A program made the translations under genes and the position numbers. Below the pieces are notes generated by a model. The model searched no databases. It was not told where the DNA came from and was given only the letters and a program-made list of their open reading frames with translations. 64,000 bases of DNA, taken from assembly GCA_013350335.1 (NCBI GenBank), contig CM023535.1:27910631-27974630 (forward strand). Direction: 5' to 3'. This document shows, in pieces, positions 1-12,500 of the stretch. The stretch comes from Chimonanthus salicifolius. Taxonomy: Eukaryota > Streptophyta > Magnoliopsida > Laurales > Calycanthaceae. Numbering within the stretch: position 1 is the first letter of the stretch; the number at the start of each line of letters is the position of its first letter.

Positions 1-512
1 CAGACTTACATTCTCAAATTTCTGAAGGTCTATTTTTTTTTTTTTTGCTTGAAATGGTTATTGAAGGGCACAAGAAATGCAGACAGAGAAACTACATGAG
101 GTTAGAAGGCTGAAAAGGAGAAAAGCAAAAACAAGAAAGCAACATATCATTAAAAAAGAAGAAGAAAGCAAGATCCGAAGGGGTCTCTGAAAATCTTAAC
201 TGTTGCCAATACTCTCTTTCCAAGCTGGAATAAATCTCCCCTAGGACATCTGACAAGATTAGGATTGGAACTTGTGCCTAGGCATGTACCTCTTTGCTAA
301 TCGGGTCTGCTTTGCATTTGGTCTAACCCCCAACCCGCACAAAAAAGAAAAAAAGGGGAAAAAAAACTGTTGCAGACACTTAAAGCGATATTTTTGAATT
401 TTTCATTAGGTTATCTTTCCAAAAAGGAAAAAAAAAACACTATTTGTTGTTTTAGCTATTGAAAATTTATTGCCTGCCCTCTTCTCTAAGCAATGAACAT
501 ATGTTCATGCAG
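1..512 (+). other. ALG7: upstream intron of ALG7 (non-coding)
   Basis: No exon of the expected N-terminal part of the enzyme can be read here, so this is taken as intron sequence ahead of the first visible exon. It contains a T-tract at about 32-47 followed by a LINE-tail-like segment on the minus strand, and A-rich runs near 340-370 and 421-440. A pyrimidine tract ends in AG at 489-490 and a second AG lies at 511-512. Either could be the acceptor of the first visible exon. Confidence 0.6.
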
Positions 513-3500
513 TGGCTTGTTGAGTACTTTGCGGCATTGGTATCTATCTGCTTCATGATCCTGCTTGGCTTTGTTGATGACGTCCTTGATGTCCCCTGGA
601 GAATGTGAGTTCTTGTAAGCAGCCTTTATAATTTTTAGATGTGCTTTAGGAGTCAATTAATTATATAAAGTGTTAATTATGGCTGCTCTTATATTCTGTT
701 TTCAAATGTGAAACAGAAAGCTGATTTTGCCCTTTTTTGCGGCACTTCCCCTATTGATGGCTTATGCTGGACATACAACTATTATTATACCAAAGCCTCT
801 TATTCCATATGTTGGTTCAGCAGTTTTGGATCTCGGTAAGCAGTTGATGGTACTTAAAAGAGACAGTTACATTTATGTGATGGCAAAACATGAGTTGGTT
901 GTTATTTGTGTATTTCTTCTTAACCACTGGAATTACTTCTTGTATGTTGATAAATGCTTAAGTTTATGATTTACTCTGTAGATTCTTCGATACTATGCAG
1001 TTATTCAACATTTTCAGACTTTCAAAAAAAAATACAATGTTTTCTCTGTTGAAGTTTGCTAAATTTTCTTGAGTAATGTATGAACAAGATAAGTTGGTAA
1101 GGGGGTTGATAATTTACCTTAGCCATCCGCCATATGATCATGTTTGAAGTCTATGTAATTAGCTGTTACAATCTTGGTGGATGAGAAACTAGGTAACATT
1201 GGTACATACTAAATATACCAAGCATGCACTATCTAGAAATATTAAATTTTGACTAGAGATAGAAGCATCATAGATAATGCACATACTTGGGTCTATGTGG
1301 CCATATTCATATTAGTCAAAGGTATGCCTTTGTTTTGCCTAGGCCCTCACTTAGGCTCTAAACTCATTTTGCACTACACCTAGCCCATTTTGTGCCTAGG
1401 TCCTAACCTTTTTTTTTTAATAGAAGCTTGGTTCTATAATAAGATTTTTTTTGCGGGGAAAGGGAGTGGTGGGGTGTGGGGGGGAGGGGGTGGGGGGAGT
1501 TTTTTTGTTATAGCTAGTAATTTTTTTTTTTTTTTTTGACATGTTATTGTCGTGGGCCCCATTTCAGGACATTGACCCGACTAATCCTATTTTGGAAGGT
1601 CAACTGTATGGGTGTATGATTGAATGTAGATAAGGATTTGCTTAGTGTATTTCCTTTTTTGGCCATCTTAATTGGCTCCCATTTTCCTATTTATACTTGT
1701 ATCCACTAAGAGGAAAATACACAATATACTCAATAAAAAGAAGATCTCTTCTCCTTTTCTCCTTTATTCCTTTTTTATTCTTTTTCTCAGTATTAAATTC
1801 TACATGGTATCAAAGCCAGGTTCCGATCCCGGGATTAGTCGGGTCAATTTGTCCTGAATTGGGTCCCTCAATATGCACCTGTCCGACCCATTTAGCTTGT
1901 ACCTCCCTCACCTTTCAAAGCCCAACAACTGCACCATCTAGCCCACCTTCACAATTTACAGCTGCCTTCAATCTTGATCATCACCTTGACCCTCCTACTG
2001 ACTTTCCAGACCCACTTCACAACACATGGCCTGCACCTATACAATCTTCACGATGCTACCTCCCTTACCTTTTTTGCCACCCAAAAGACAGAAGATAGAA
2101 TTTATCTTGGTCGAAGAAGTTATTTCTACAGTTATAGGAGAACATCAGCTGTATCCGATGACGTGGAAGCCCAGGTCTGTGACTGTTGCCACTTGGGTGA
2201 CCACGAGAGAGCTACAGTGCTAGTAAATGTTATAGTTAACATGAAGTAATTGTTACTAATATTTAACTAAAAAATTTAATCATTAGATAATATAATGTGT
2301 GTTGATATACATCCTAATATAATGTGTTTGGAAGCTCAATGGCCCATATATTGTGGTGCTTTTGATGAGTAGTATCGTATTTTGTTAATGTTGATGCAAT
2401 CAGGACAAAAATCCATGATTCTACACATATTCTGAAGTATCTAAAGTACATCTAGCGTAATTATAATTAGGGTTGCGGCTAGATGCGATCCTTGCATTTT
2501 AGGCTCTTGTGCCTTGACTATTATAGCTATATTACACTTGTTTCTTACAATAAAAAACAATAATGGTCATGCATGGCTTCACTTTTGTAGCACTCACAAA
2601 TCAATTAATTCCGAAAATAAGATTAGATATGTTGTTTATACAAGAAACAAAAAGAGAAGAAATTACAACATATCTGATCGGGGAACTTTGGGGCACTCGG
2701 GACTACGAAAAACTTCATAAACCCTCGAAAGGCTTGTTTAGTGACTGTTTATCATATGGAGTCCTTCTTTCTTCAAAGCATCCGCAAGGCGAATTGGCTC
2801 TAGATCCATCTCACTGCAGGGTCTTATTGAGAGTGAGGGATTTGAGGCTTGTTTTACAAATGTCTGTGGTCCTAATGATGAAGGGGAACGAGAAGCCTTT
2901 TGGGAAGAGCTAGATGACGTCCACAATTGGTGCTCATCCACATGGTGTGTTGGAGGAGACTTCAATACAGTTCGATTTCCATCAGAAAGAAAAAGGGAAG
3001 AGCCTATACTCGAGGAATGGAAGCCTTTCCAGAAATGAATTGATGGATCTCCCACTTCTAGGTGGGCGCTTCACTTGGTGCAATGGGCAGACCTGAGCCT
3101 CTATGAGTAGGCTTGACTGCTTCCTTGTATCTTCTGACTGGAATACACTATTCTCCTCAACCAACCAGATCAAGTTGTTCAATCTTATCTCGAATCACAG
3201 TCCAATCTTGCTCGACACAGATGAGATAAACTGGCCTCCAAAGCCTTTTCGCTTCAGCAATGCTTGGCTAGAAGATCCCAACTTCGAAGCTTTGGTTAGA
3301 GAATGGTGGAGCACCTTTGATGTTCAAGGGTAGGGTGGTTTTGTGTTATCCAAGAAGCTTGTTCTTCTCAAATCCAAGATCTTGGAGTGGGTGAAATCTA
3401 ATGGCAGACCAATTAAAGAAAGAAAGGAAACACTCTTGTAAGAATTAGAAGGGTGGAGTAGATTGAAAGAGGAGAGAGATCTTGATGATGAGGAGTTATC

Positions 3501-6500
3501 GTCAAAGAGAAGCAGCAAGGCATCACTGTGGGAATGTCTAAGGTTGGAAGAGGTAGAATGGAGATAGAAGTCTAGGCCTCTCTGGCTTAAGGATGGCGAC
3601 AAGAATACGAAATTCTTCCACACTTGTGCTAATGCTAGAAGAGCCTCTAACATCATCATATCTTTTATGGTAGATGGAAGAAGGGTTGATGATAGGGAGG
3701 GTATCAGAGAGATGGTCATGTGCCACTTCATGTCCATCTTCCAGCCTAGTCCTGGGTCACTGCCATCTCCCCTTCACGCTCCCCCTACTCCCACGCCTCC
3801 CGCCCCATCGCCTCTTGCCTTGGATCTGGGTATTTCCTCACCTTTCTCCTCTATTTTGTTGTTTGATTTCCTTTTTTCCAGACCTTGTGGTGTTTTTTCG
3901 TTGTGTGGTTTATAGGTCTCCACATCGGACCATTGGGCCTTCTCTCTCTTCGCTTGGGGTCCTTTCCCTTCATGCTCAAACTTCATTCTCTGCAGCCTAC
4001 TCCTCTTTTGGGTGTCGTATTTCGGATTTGGCGCCCCCCCTTTTGTGCGGCTTCAAGGTTTCTCTTTCAGTTGCCTTCAGATCTTCTTCTTCACTTCTCG
4101 ACGATCTTCGCCACGGTGCTTATCCCTCCTCCTATTTGGACCTCGTCTCTTATGGGCGTCTTTCTCTTGCGTCGGTGCTTTCATGCATGTTGTTGGCAGA
4201 TGGGTTCACCCCTTGCGCCCCCCTCCTCCTTGATCGAGCTCCTCGCGTTGGGGTCCTGAGTTAGCTCCCCTCCACTCTAGCACCGGGTCACTTCCTATCT
4301 TCGACTTCAGTTCCTTCGGCTCCTACTGTTGCAGCTTAGCTTCTCTGTCTGTGGCTCCTCCGGGCTCCCGCACCATTTTGTTACTTGTCAGTCATGCGGA
4401 CAGGCTCTCTTTTTCTTGGGTACATTCGTTCCTGCTCCCCCTTCTTTTCCTTTCCTTGTTTTTTCTCTTGGGCGGGTAGTGCTGACTCCTCCTACTTTCT
4501 CATCTTTCCCTAGTCCCTTTCTTAGACCTTGCAGAGACCGGCCCCCTAGGGGTCCTTGCTCTCCTTTTGCTGAGCTGTATTCCACCTCTTTGATTGACAA
4601 TAGGCTTACCAGACCGAAGTTGGATGGTATTTGCTTTGCTAGGATTAGTGAGGATAGGGCTCTGTGGCTTTTGAGAGAGTTTTTAGAGGAGGAGATTAGG
4701 GATGCCCTTTGGAGTATGGTGTTAGTGCCTCGGTTTGACGAGTCTATGTATTGTCAATTTTGTGACTGAGCATGAACGTGTGTGTTGGACCTTGTCTTGG
4801 AAGAATGTGAAGATGTCAGAAGATCTACTATGCATAGAAGAGACTACACCGAACACGTGATTGACACACAGGTAAGTGGACCTTAGGTTAAGCCTAAAAT
4901 AACTTAGAAGTCAATGGTTATAAAATTGGACAATTGAAAACTGTTCGACTCTCAGTCTCGAGGCCTCAAGCATTTTGTCGAGGCCTCAAAGATTGTCTAT
5001 ATCTCAGTGAAAATTATGACAGCTGGATTTCAGCGTGAAATCTCAAGTCCCTCTGTCCTTTGACCAAAAATCTCACAAGATATGGTAAGAAAAATCTGGA
5101 AAAAGGAAAGGATCCTTTTGATTTCAAAAAATCCTAAGTCTTATCGTGATTGAGATTCTTATGGAAATATGGAGAATCTACAAGGTCTTTTTAGATTATG
5201 GAAAATCTGTTTGCCATCTCATAAATCATGAACAAATTTGAAAACGTGGGTGGCAATCTCATACATATTTGGAAAGGCTCATGTTGATTTGAAAAGATTA
5301 TGAAAACTCTAATTGCCACTTCATGATTTGAGTTTAAGGAAAAAGATTATGGAAAATGAGATAAGTCACATCGTGATTTGCAATCACATACAAATCTGAA
5401 GATATGCGCTGAGTTTTGGTGAGATGGCCTTTGACTAAATATCACTAAAATCAAGGTTTGAAATCTGGAAAATCATGAGCTGTATTACCAAATACAGGCT
5501 CGAGGCCTCGAAGGCAATCTGGAGGACTCGAGACTTAACTATTCCAAAACAGTCTTATAAATGAACAGCTGGCTGAATTCAAAAGACAGTTCTGAACATT
5601 GGAAAATGCAGAACAACTATCAGAGAGCTTTCAGCTCCTCATCACTCCATCTTCATTATCTTGTAACAAGGATATAATCATGTATTTAATACTTCATTAA
5701 TGATAAAGATGAGGATGTTTCTCTAGGACCCAAAATCAGTTATATCCCTATCCTAGTACCCATCGTTCCGCTGTGCCAATACTCAACAAAGATGGACCTG
5801 ATCTAAAGGAAGAAGGCGCAGAGATATCTAAAAGAAGAACACACATTTTGAAGAGTTGTTAAGGCCCAAGGCAAGTGTTTTTTGTTTATCATTGTATGGT
5901 GGATTAGATCAGTGTGATTGAACTACTTAAAAAATATGTGTTAAGGATTAGAACAGGGCGGTCGAACCTTTCAAAAGTAGGTTGTAATGTTTGGGTCTGA
6001 CTCCCATACATAGTGGATTTGGGATAGCCCTAGAGAGGGTGAGTTCAACGGTGGATGTAGGTTCAGGTGAACCGAACCACTATATATATCGTTGTGCATG
6101 TGTGATTTGCTTTAATGGTTTGATACATTTGTTTATCACTTGCACACACATTTATTCCGCTGCACATATTGTTAAATTGATTTATTTTTAAAAAGGAAAA
6201 TAAAATCGGATCAGACCTATTCACCCCCCCTCTAGGTCTTGCATACTTCTAGTAGCGGAATTTCAATTGGCATCAAGAGCAAGGTTACTCCGCATTTGAC
6301 TTAACCGTCTGGAGTTGATCATTTTTGCTAGAACTATGCATTTGGATTAAAGTTTAGATATAAATAGACCTCCTTACTTTGATGGCTCTAATTACAATTA
6401 TTGAAAAATAAAAATGAAAATATTTCTAATTTCCTTAGACCTAATCGCTTGGGAAGCCATCATAAAAGGTTGGTCACATCCTATAGAAGAAGTGACCATA

Positions 6501-9500
6501 GATTCACATAAAATGATAAGACCAAAAATTTGGAACATTTGGGATGACATTGAGAGAAGCATGTACGAAGGTAAATTTCAAAGCTCTCAATGCTATCATG
6601 TGTGCTGTTTCCCTTGATGATTTAAAAGTAATCATGACTTTTGACACAGCCAAGGAGGCGTGGGAATATCTTGAAAGAATTTATGAAGGTATAACTATTG
6701 ATGAAAATTCTAGAATCCTCACAACCTCCAAATCTTACCATGAGGCGAACATTGACCAAGATCCTACACATAAAGCCCTTGTAATACACACTACACTGAA
6801 AAATGATCTTGATGTAGAATCCGAGGTTTCTAAGAACACCATTCTAAACGGTGCTAAAGATTCTAGAAACAAGATTGGTTTTGGTCACAAATTGGAGAAT
6901 GTTGTTTTGCCCATCTTGACCCAAAAGACTAAAAAACATGTAACTTGCTTCTACTGTAACAAAACTAGCCATTTCAGACATGAATGCAAGTTAAGGGCAT
7001 TGCACTTTGAAAATAAAAATATTGAAAATCATTCAAAAGGTGCAAAGAAAAAGAAAAATAATTTTAGAGGAAAATCACACCTTGACAAAAGAAAGAAGGA
7101 AAATTATTTTGCTAGTGTGAATTTCTCTAAGAAAACAATGCTCCACACCATAGACATCAGCCCTACGTTGGCAAATCTTATGGGCATGTGACAAGACCTC
7201 CAAATGTTATGAATTGGAATAATATAATGAGGTTCTTATCTCAAATTACCGGATATGGGCTAAATATTCTAAGATGTGGAATCAAAACGCCCAACATCCG
7301 TAAATTTGAGAAGAAAGAACTGGATCAAAATTTCAAGTGGATTCAAAAGGCTTAAATGATCCGGAATTCTAAATTAAATTTGTGCCAACGTGGATGAAAT
7401 GGTATGAATCTTCAATAGGTACAAATTGGTGTGGGATTGAATGTTTATGCATACATAGTGTTGCATGATTTATTTATTTCTACGATCATATATGGTGGTA
7501 TTTCGTTGAGAAATAAATATTTGAATTATATGGCTAGGAAATTTTCACTAATATGGCTTTAAAAGGGTTGCCATATCATGCAATCAGATATTGAAATGCA
7601 ACATTTTCTGAGTTGTTCATTCTTTACTATCTTGTTGTGGTCGATTATGTGGAATGAACATTTATATATGTATGCATCAATGTGAGTGTTCTTAAAAAGT
7701 TTTACATACCTCACGCTCATACACCTTTTCATCCTTCAATTAGGCTATTTTATTAGGATGCAAGCATAAACACTCCATGTTTCAATTTGCAAATATTAAT
7801 GAGTGTTCTTTTCATTGTTCAAATGGATTATGATTAAATATTTAGAATAGTGAGTATCTGAAAATTTTAAAATGTTCAAATGTGTCACGGCCTGACCCAA
7901 CGGTTACGTGAGAAACAATAATATATTTTTTTTTTAACTCTGAAGCATACACAACTCATAGTCCAAACACGTGACACCTACACGTGTTGCGAGATTCCTA
8001 CGGATCCCAACACTTATTGGACCCTTGATTTGATCGAACTGAATTATCAGCTGCCTACGTACTCAAATGGAGATCAGATCCTGCGTAGTTCTAAATTCAT
8101 TTATTTCATGGTACTAGCCCCGTGCTATTCATGATGTCAGATCAAGACATTCTAATTACCCTATCGTGAGCCTCATCAATAGAATAGATCTCATCTATCG
8201 TGGGTCTATACCAACCATGGGAACACCGTCAACCATGGGGTCAATATCACACATGGGATAAACTTCAACCATGGGACCTATACCCGTAAATCCCTCCTTG
8301 GGGACAATACTCTAAATATGGGTTCAATCCTCTATGGAATCAATGCCTTCCGTGGGAATATCTATTCACGGTATACAATACTCATCCATGGACACAAAGC
8401 CCTCCATGGGAAAATAATATCTATCCATAGAACCGTCAAGTCCACCATGAGACCAATACGTCTACCATGGGACCACTATATCTATCATGGGGTCAATATG
8501 CCTACCATATAATCAATATCTAGGCATGAATCCAATATGACTAACTTGGGAACAACATCCATGGGATTCATCATCCATCCATGGTAACTCTCCATCAGTG
8601 AGTATCATCTATCCATGGGTAATAACCATCTATGAATATCATCACTCCATGGGTATAATCCATCAATGGGCATAACTCATACATTCGTAGAACCAATATG
8701 TCTATCATAGGACCAACATGTCTATAATACCAATATCTCTACTATGGGACCAACATGTCCACCATAATACCAATACGTCTACCATGGGACCAACATGTCT
8801 AACATAAGACTAATACGTTTACCATGGGACCAACATGTCTAACATAAGACCAATACGTCTACTATAAGACCAACATGTCTAACATAAGACCAATATGTCT
8901 ACCATGAGACCAATATGTCCAACATAAGACCAATACGTCTACTACGAGACCAACAAGTCTACCATAAAACCAACATCCGAGCATGAATCCAAATGACCAT
9001 GGGAACCATCATCCATGGGTATACACATCCATCCCTGGTAACACTCTATCAATGAATATTATCTATCCATGGGTAATAATCATCCATAAATATAATCCCT
9101 CCATGGGTATAATCCATCCATGGGCATAACTAATCCAGGGGCATAACATCTACCATGAGATTTTCTATCCGTAGGAACAACACTCGAATGAATCACTACG
9201 TGACTGTGGAAATCATCTTATCATATCATAAATATACCACGACCTCTAGCAAGACTTAGGGCACATGACTTACTAAGCGGGAGACCCACGACTGGCGTGA
9301 TCAAGTCTACCTCGCCCTGCATCCCTTCACTTCATGGGTGATTCAGTCAAGCTCTAAGGCGGTCGGACCGCGTCTAACGAAGCTAGCACTACCCCCATGG
9401 GGTAAAATAGTATCTAGCTCTGTGTATCAACGCACATCAAGTGTGCTAAATATCTGTGAGAGCGCCCTCCAGCGCGTAGCATGTGAGGGACCTACTCCTC

Positions 9501-12500
9501 GACGGCAACCCTACGGGACCAAGTCTCCGTAGCTGACTCCACCGTCCCGAATATCTTTCTGGAACGGTCAGTCAACCATCATAATCACATGAGGGACGTA
9601 CCCATACCACGTCTCAATATCAAGTGACTAAGTCACATATACATTTCAATGCCACAGTTTCCGTATGTTCATATCGAGGCTCCCACGGTCTCATGGCTAC
9701 TCTAGGCCTAACTCATGGAATCTATATACTTATCTCATCCTTTTTAACGATACAAATATGAGACACAATGATCTACTGATCGGACAGTTTTCTTTTTCAA
9801 CGGATTGAGGCATAACATTATCAATATCACGTGAGGGACATACCCATACCACGTCTCAATCATCAATTTCACGTGAGGGACGCACCCATACCACGCCTCA
9901 ATATAATCAATATCACGTGAGGGACGCACCCATACCATATCTCAATCATCAATATCACGTGAGGGATGCACCCATACCACGCCTCAATATAATCAATATC
10001 ACTTGGGGGACGCACCCATACCATCTCTCAATCATCAATATCACGTGAGGGACGTACCCATACCACGTCTCAATATAATCAAGTGACCTAGTCACATACA
10101 TTTCAGTGCCAAAGTCCTCATCTGTCCATCTTAAGAATTTTTCACAATTCTCTAGCCACTCTAGGCTTTACTTGAGTAACAAACATATATGTCTCATCAT
10201 ATCGGGACTCCTAAGCATCATAACCTCTTCGGGCCGCCTTCGAGAGATCCAGCATTAGGGTCTATATTAGGGAAGGTATATCCCACCAATCCCTTTCTGT
10301 CCTTCACATTTGCTCAACATCTTACATTATCCTTAATATAAATGGATGACATATCCTTAATATAAATGGATGACATAATGCATCTTTTGATTGAGTTAAG
10401 GCACAATGCTCTCAGTTGCCTACGTACCACATAGTGGATTAGATCAACCGTAGTTCATCATTTCCACATTTTGATTGACATTGGGGAGTTGTCATACTTT
10501 TACTTTGCAGAAATCAAACAAGACTTTCTTAGCCTTTACATTACATTCCATGCATTCTCAATCATGCTAGCCCATTCCCATTGTAGCACAAGTTAACCCC
10601 CTTGGGTTTTAAGACACTTGACCTTAACTCACCCATATCACTTAGTCTAACCCTTTACCAAGTTCCTCTTCAAGTCATGGAAATTCGTTCTACACATGGT
10701 TAGGTTAATCCACCACAACCATTATCAACATAGGTACTCACTAGTGATGTATACATCATCAATTAATCCAAGCATGTCATTAAACACATTCATCATGCTT
10801 ATTATATGAGTTACCCATCTAAGAATTCACAATCATGAGAATTCATTTGATACATACATTACTCATAACAATACACAAGTATGGGAAGTTATCAATGCCC
10901 TGCATTACACATCTTGGGCAATCTTGATTTATCATGCATTCTATCATACTTTAACACATCACAAATCTATGAATTCTCAATTATAGTAAACATATAATCA
11001 TAGGGAACTTGTGAAACTCATACATATGTATCTGATACAATATATTCATATCAATCACACATAGGCATAAAGAGGTCAAACCATAACCTTACTCAACTAT
11101 GCATTGGAATGTGCACAAAGCAACATTCACTCAAACATATTATCACACCTTGTGAGCATGGATTTTACAAATATTCCCAATGCTCTAAGTGTATGGCATT
11201 CTCCAATTTTACCCAATGTTATCAAACTCGAATCGCATCAAAATTGGTTTAGGGGTGTGAATCATGAATCGAAAATCGTAAAATCGTACGATTCATATAT
11301 CCTCTTATTCTCATAACCATTTTGTTGACCTAAGCCATTACATTGTGAGTTTTCTTAAAAAGTTTTACATACCTCACACTCATACACCTTTTCATCCTTC
11401 AATTAGGCTATTTTATTAGGATGCAAGCATGAACACTCCATGTTTCAATTAGCAAATATTAATGAGTGTTCTTTTCATTATTCAAATGGATTATGACTAA
11501 ATGTTTATAATAGTGAGTATCTGAAAAATTTAAAATGTTCAAATGTCCAAATTCCAGTTTGAATAAAAGGATATGTCAGATCAAAATTTAAAATAAGTTC
11601 AAAAATTAAAAGATATGAAAAATCCAATTTAATTTGTGCCATTGTGATAATATTGGTGTATTTATTTTTGTAGGCACAAGTAGGATAGTATGATTACATG
11701 ATATTAATAGAATAGTTTTTAGTACCCTTTTTCAATTTATGACAAAAGGGGGGAGAAAAATTGTACTAATGTTGAGGGGGAGAAATTTCAAAATCCCACC
11801 TAGTTGTCTATGTCTTTTGTAGGAATTGTTTTTTAGCATCATTTCAAGGGGAGAAAAAGAAAAAGAGGGAGAGAAGTGTTAGTATAAGAAATTCAAGTCT
11901 TGATATGGTCATTATTTGAGTTGTATTTTTTTCAAGGGCTTGTGTTTCATTGTAAAGGGGTTAATGAGATGTATTTGTTAGAGTGTAGGTTTTGTCACGA
12001 AATTGACAAAGGGGGAGATTGTTAGTGCCTCGGTTTGACCGAGTCTATATATTGTCAATTCCGTGACCGAGCGTGAACGTGTGTGTTGGACCTTGTCTTG
12101 GAAGAATATGAAGATGTCAGAAGATCTACTATGTATAGAAGAGACTACACCGAACACGTGATTGGCACACAGGTAAGTGGACCTTAGTGAACCTTAGGTT
12201 AAGCCTAAAATAGCTTAGAAGTCAATGGTTATAAAATTGGACAACTGAAAACTATTCGACTCTCAGTCTCGAGGCCTCAAGCATTTTGTCGAGGCCTCAA
12301 AGACTGTCTATATCTCAGTGAAAATTATGACAGCTGGATTTCAACGTGAAATCTCAAGTCCTTCTGTCCTTTGACCAAAAATCTCACAAGATATGGTAAG
12401 AAAAATCTGGAAAAGGGAAAGGCTTCTTTTGATTTCAAAAATCCTAAGTCTTATCGTGATTGAGATTCTTATGGAAATATGGAGAATCTACAAGGTCTTT

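Larger units (their letters stand above)
7884..11342 (-). mobile_element. probable Gypsy-type solo LTR, about 3.46 kb
   Basis: On the + strand it begins TGTCACGGCCTGACC and ends CCATTACA, the form expected for a Gypsy LTR lying on the minus strand; other window LTRs with this look begin TGTAACACCCCG or TGTAATGCCCCG. Size is close to the 3416 bp solo LTR at 33214. It has internal minisatellites and no coding domain. A 5 bp target duplication was not found; it is flanked by the 204 bp repeat instead. Confidence 0.5.

Noticed and set aside
727..969. 80-codon open frame at ALG7 exon 2
   Set aside because: It begins inside the exon and reads through the donor at 836; only the part up to VLDLG is coding.
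3674..4264. 196-codon open frame, Ser/Leu/Pro-rich
   Set aside because: It lies in the CT-rich tract; overlapping open frames on the same strand have equal low complexity, so it is composition, not a gene.
9820..10085. CRISPR-like array
   Set aside because: Units abut with no unique spacers, and it is a minisatellite inside an LTR of a plant genome.
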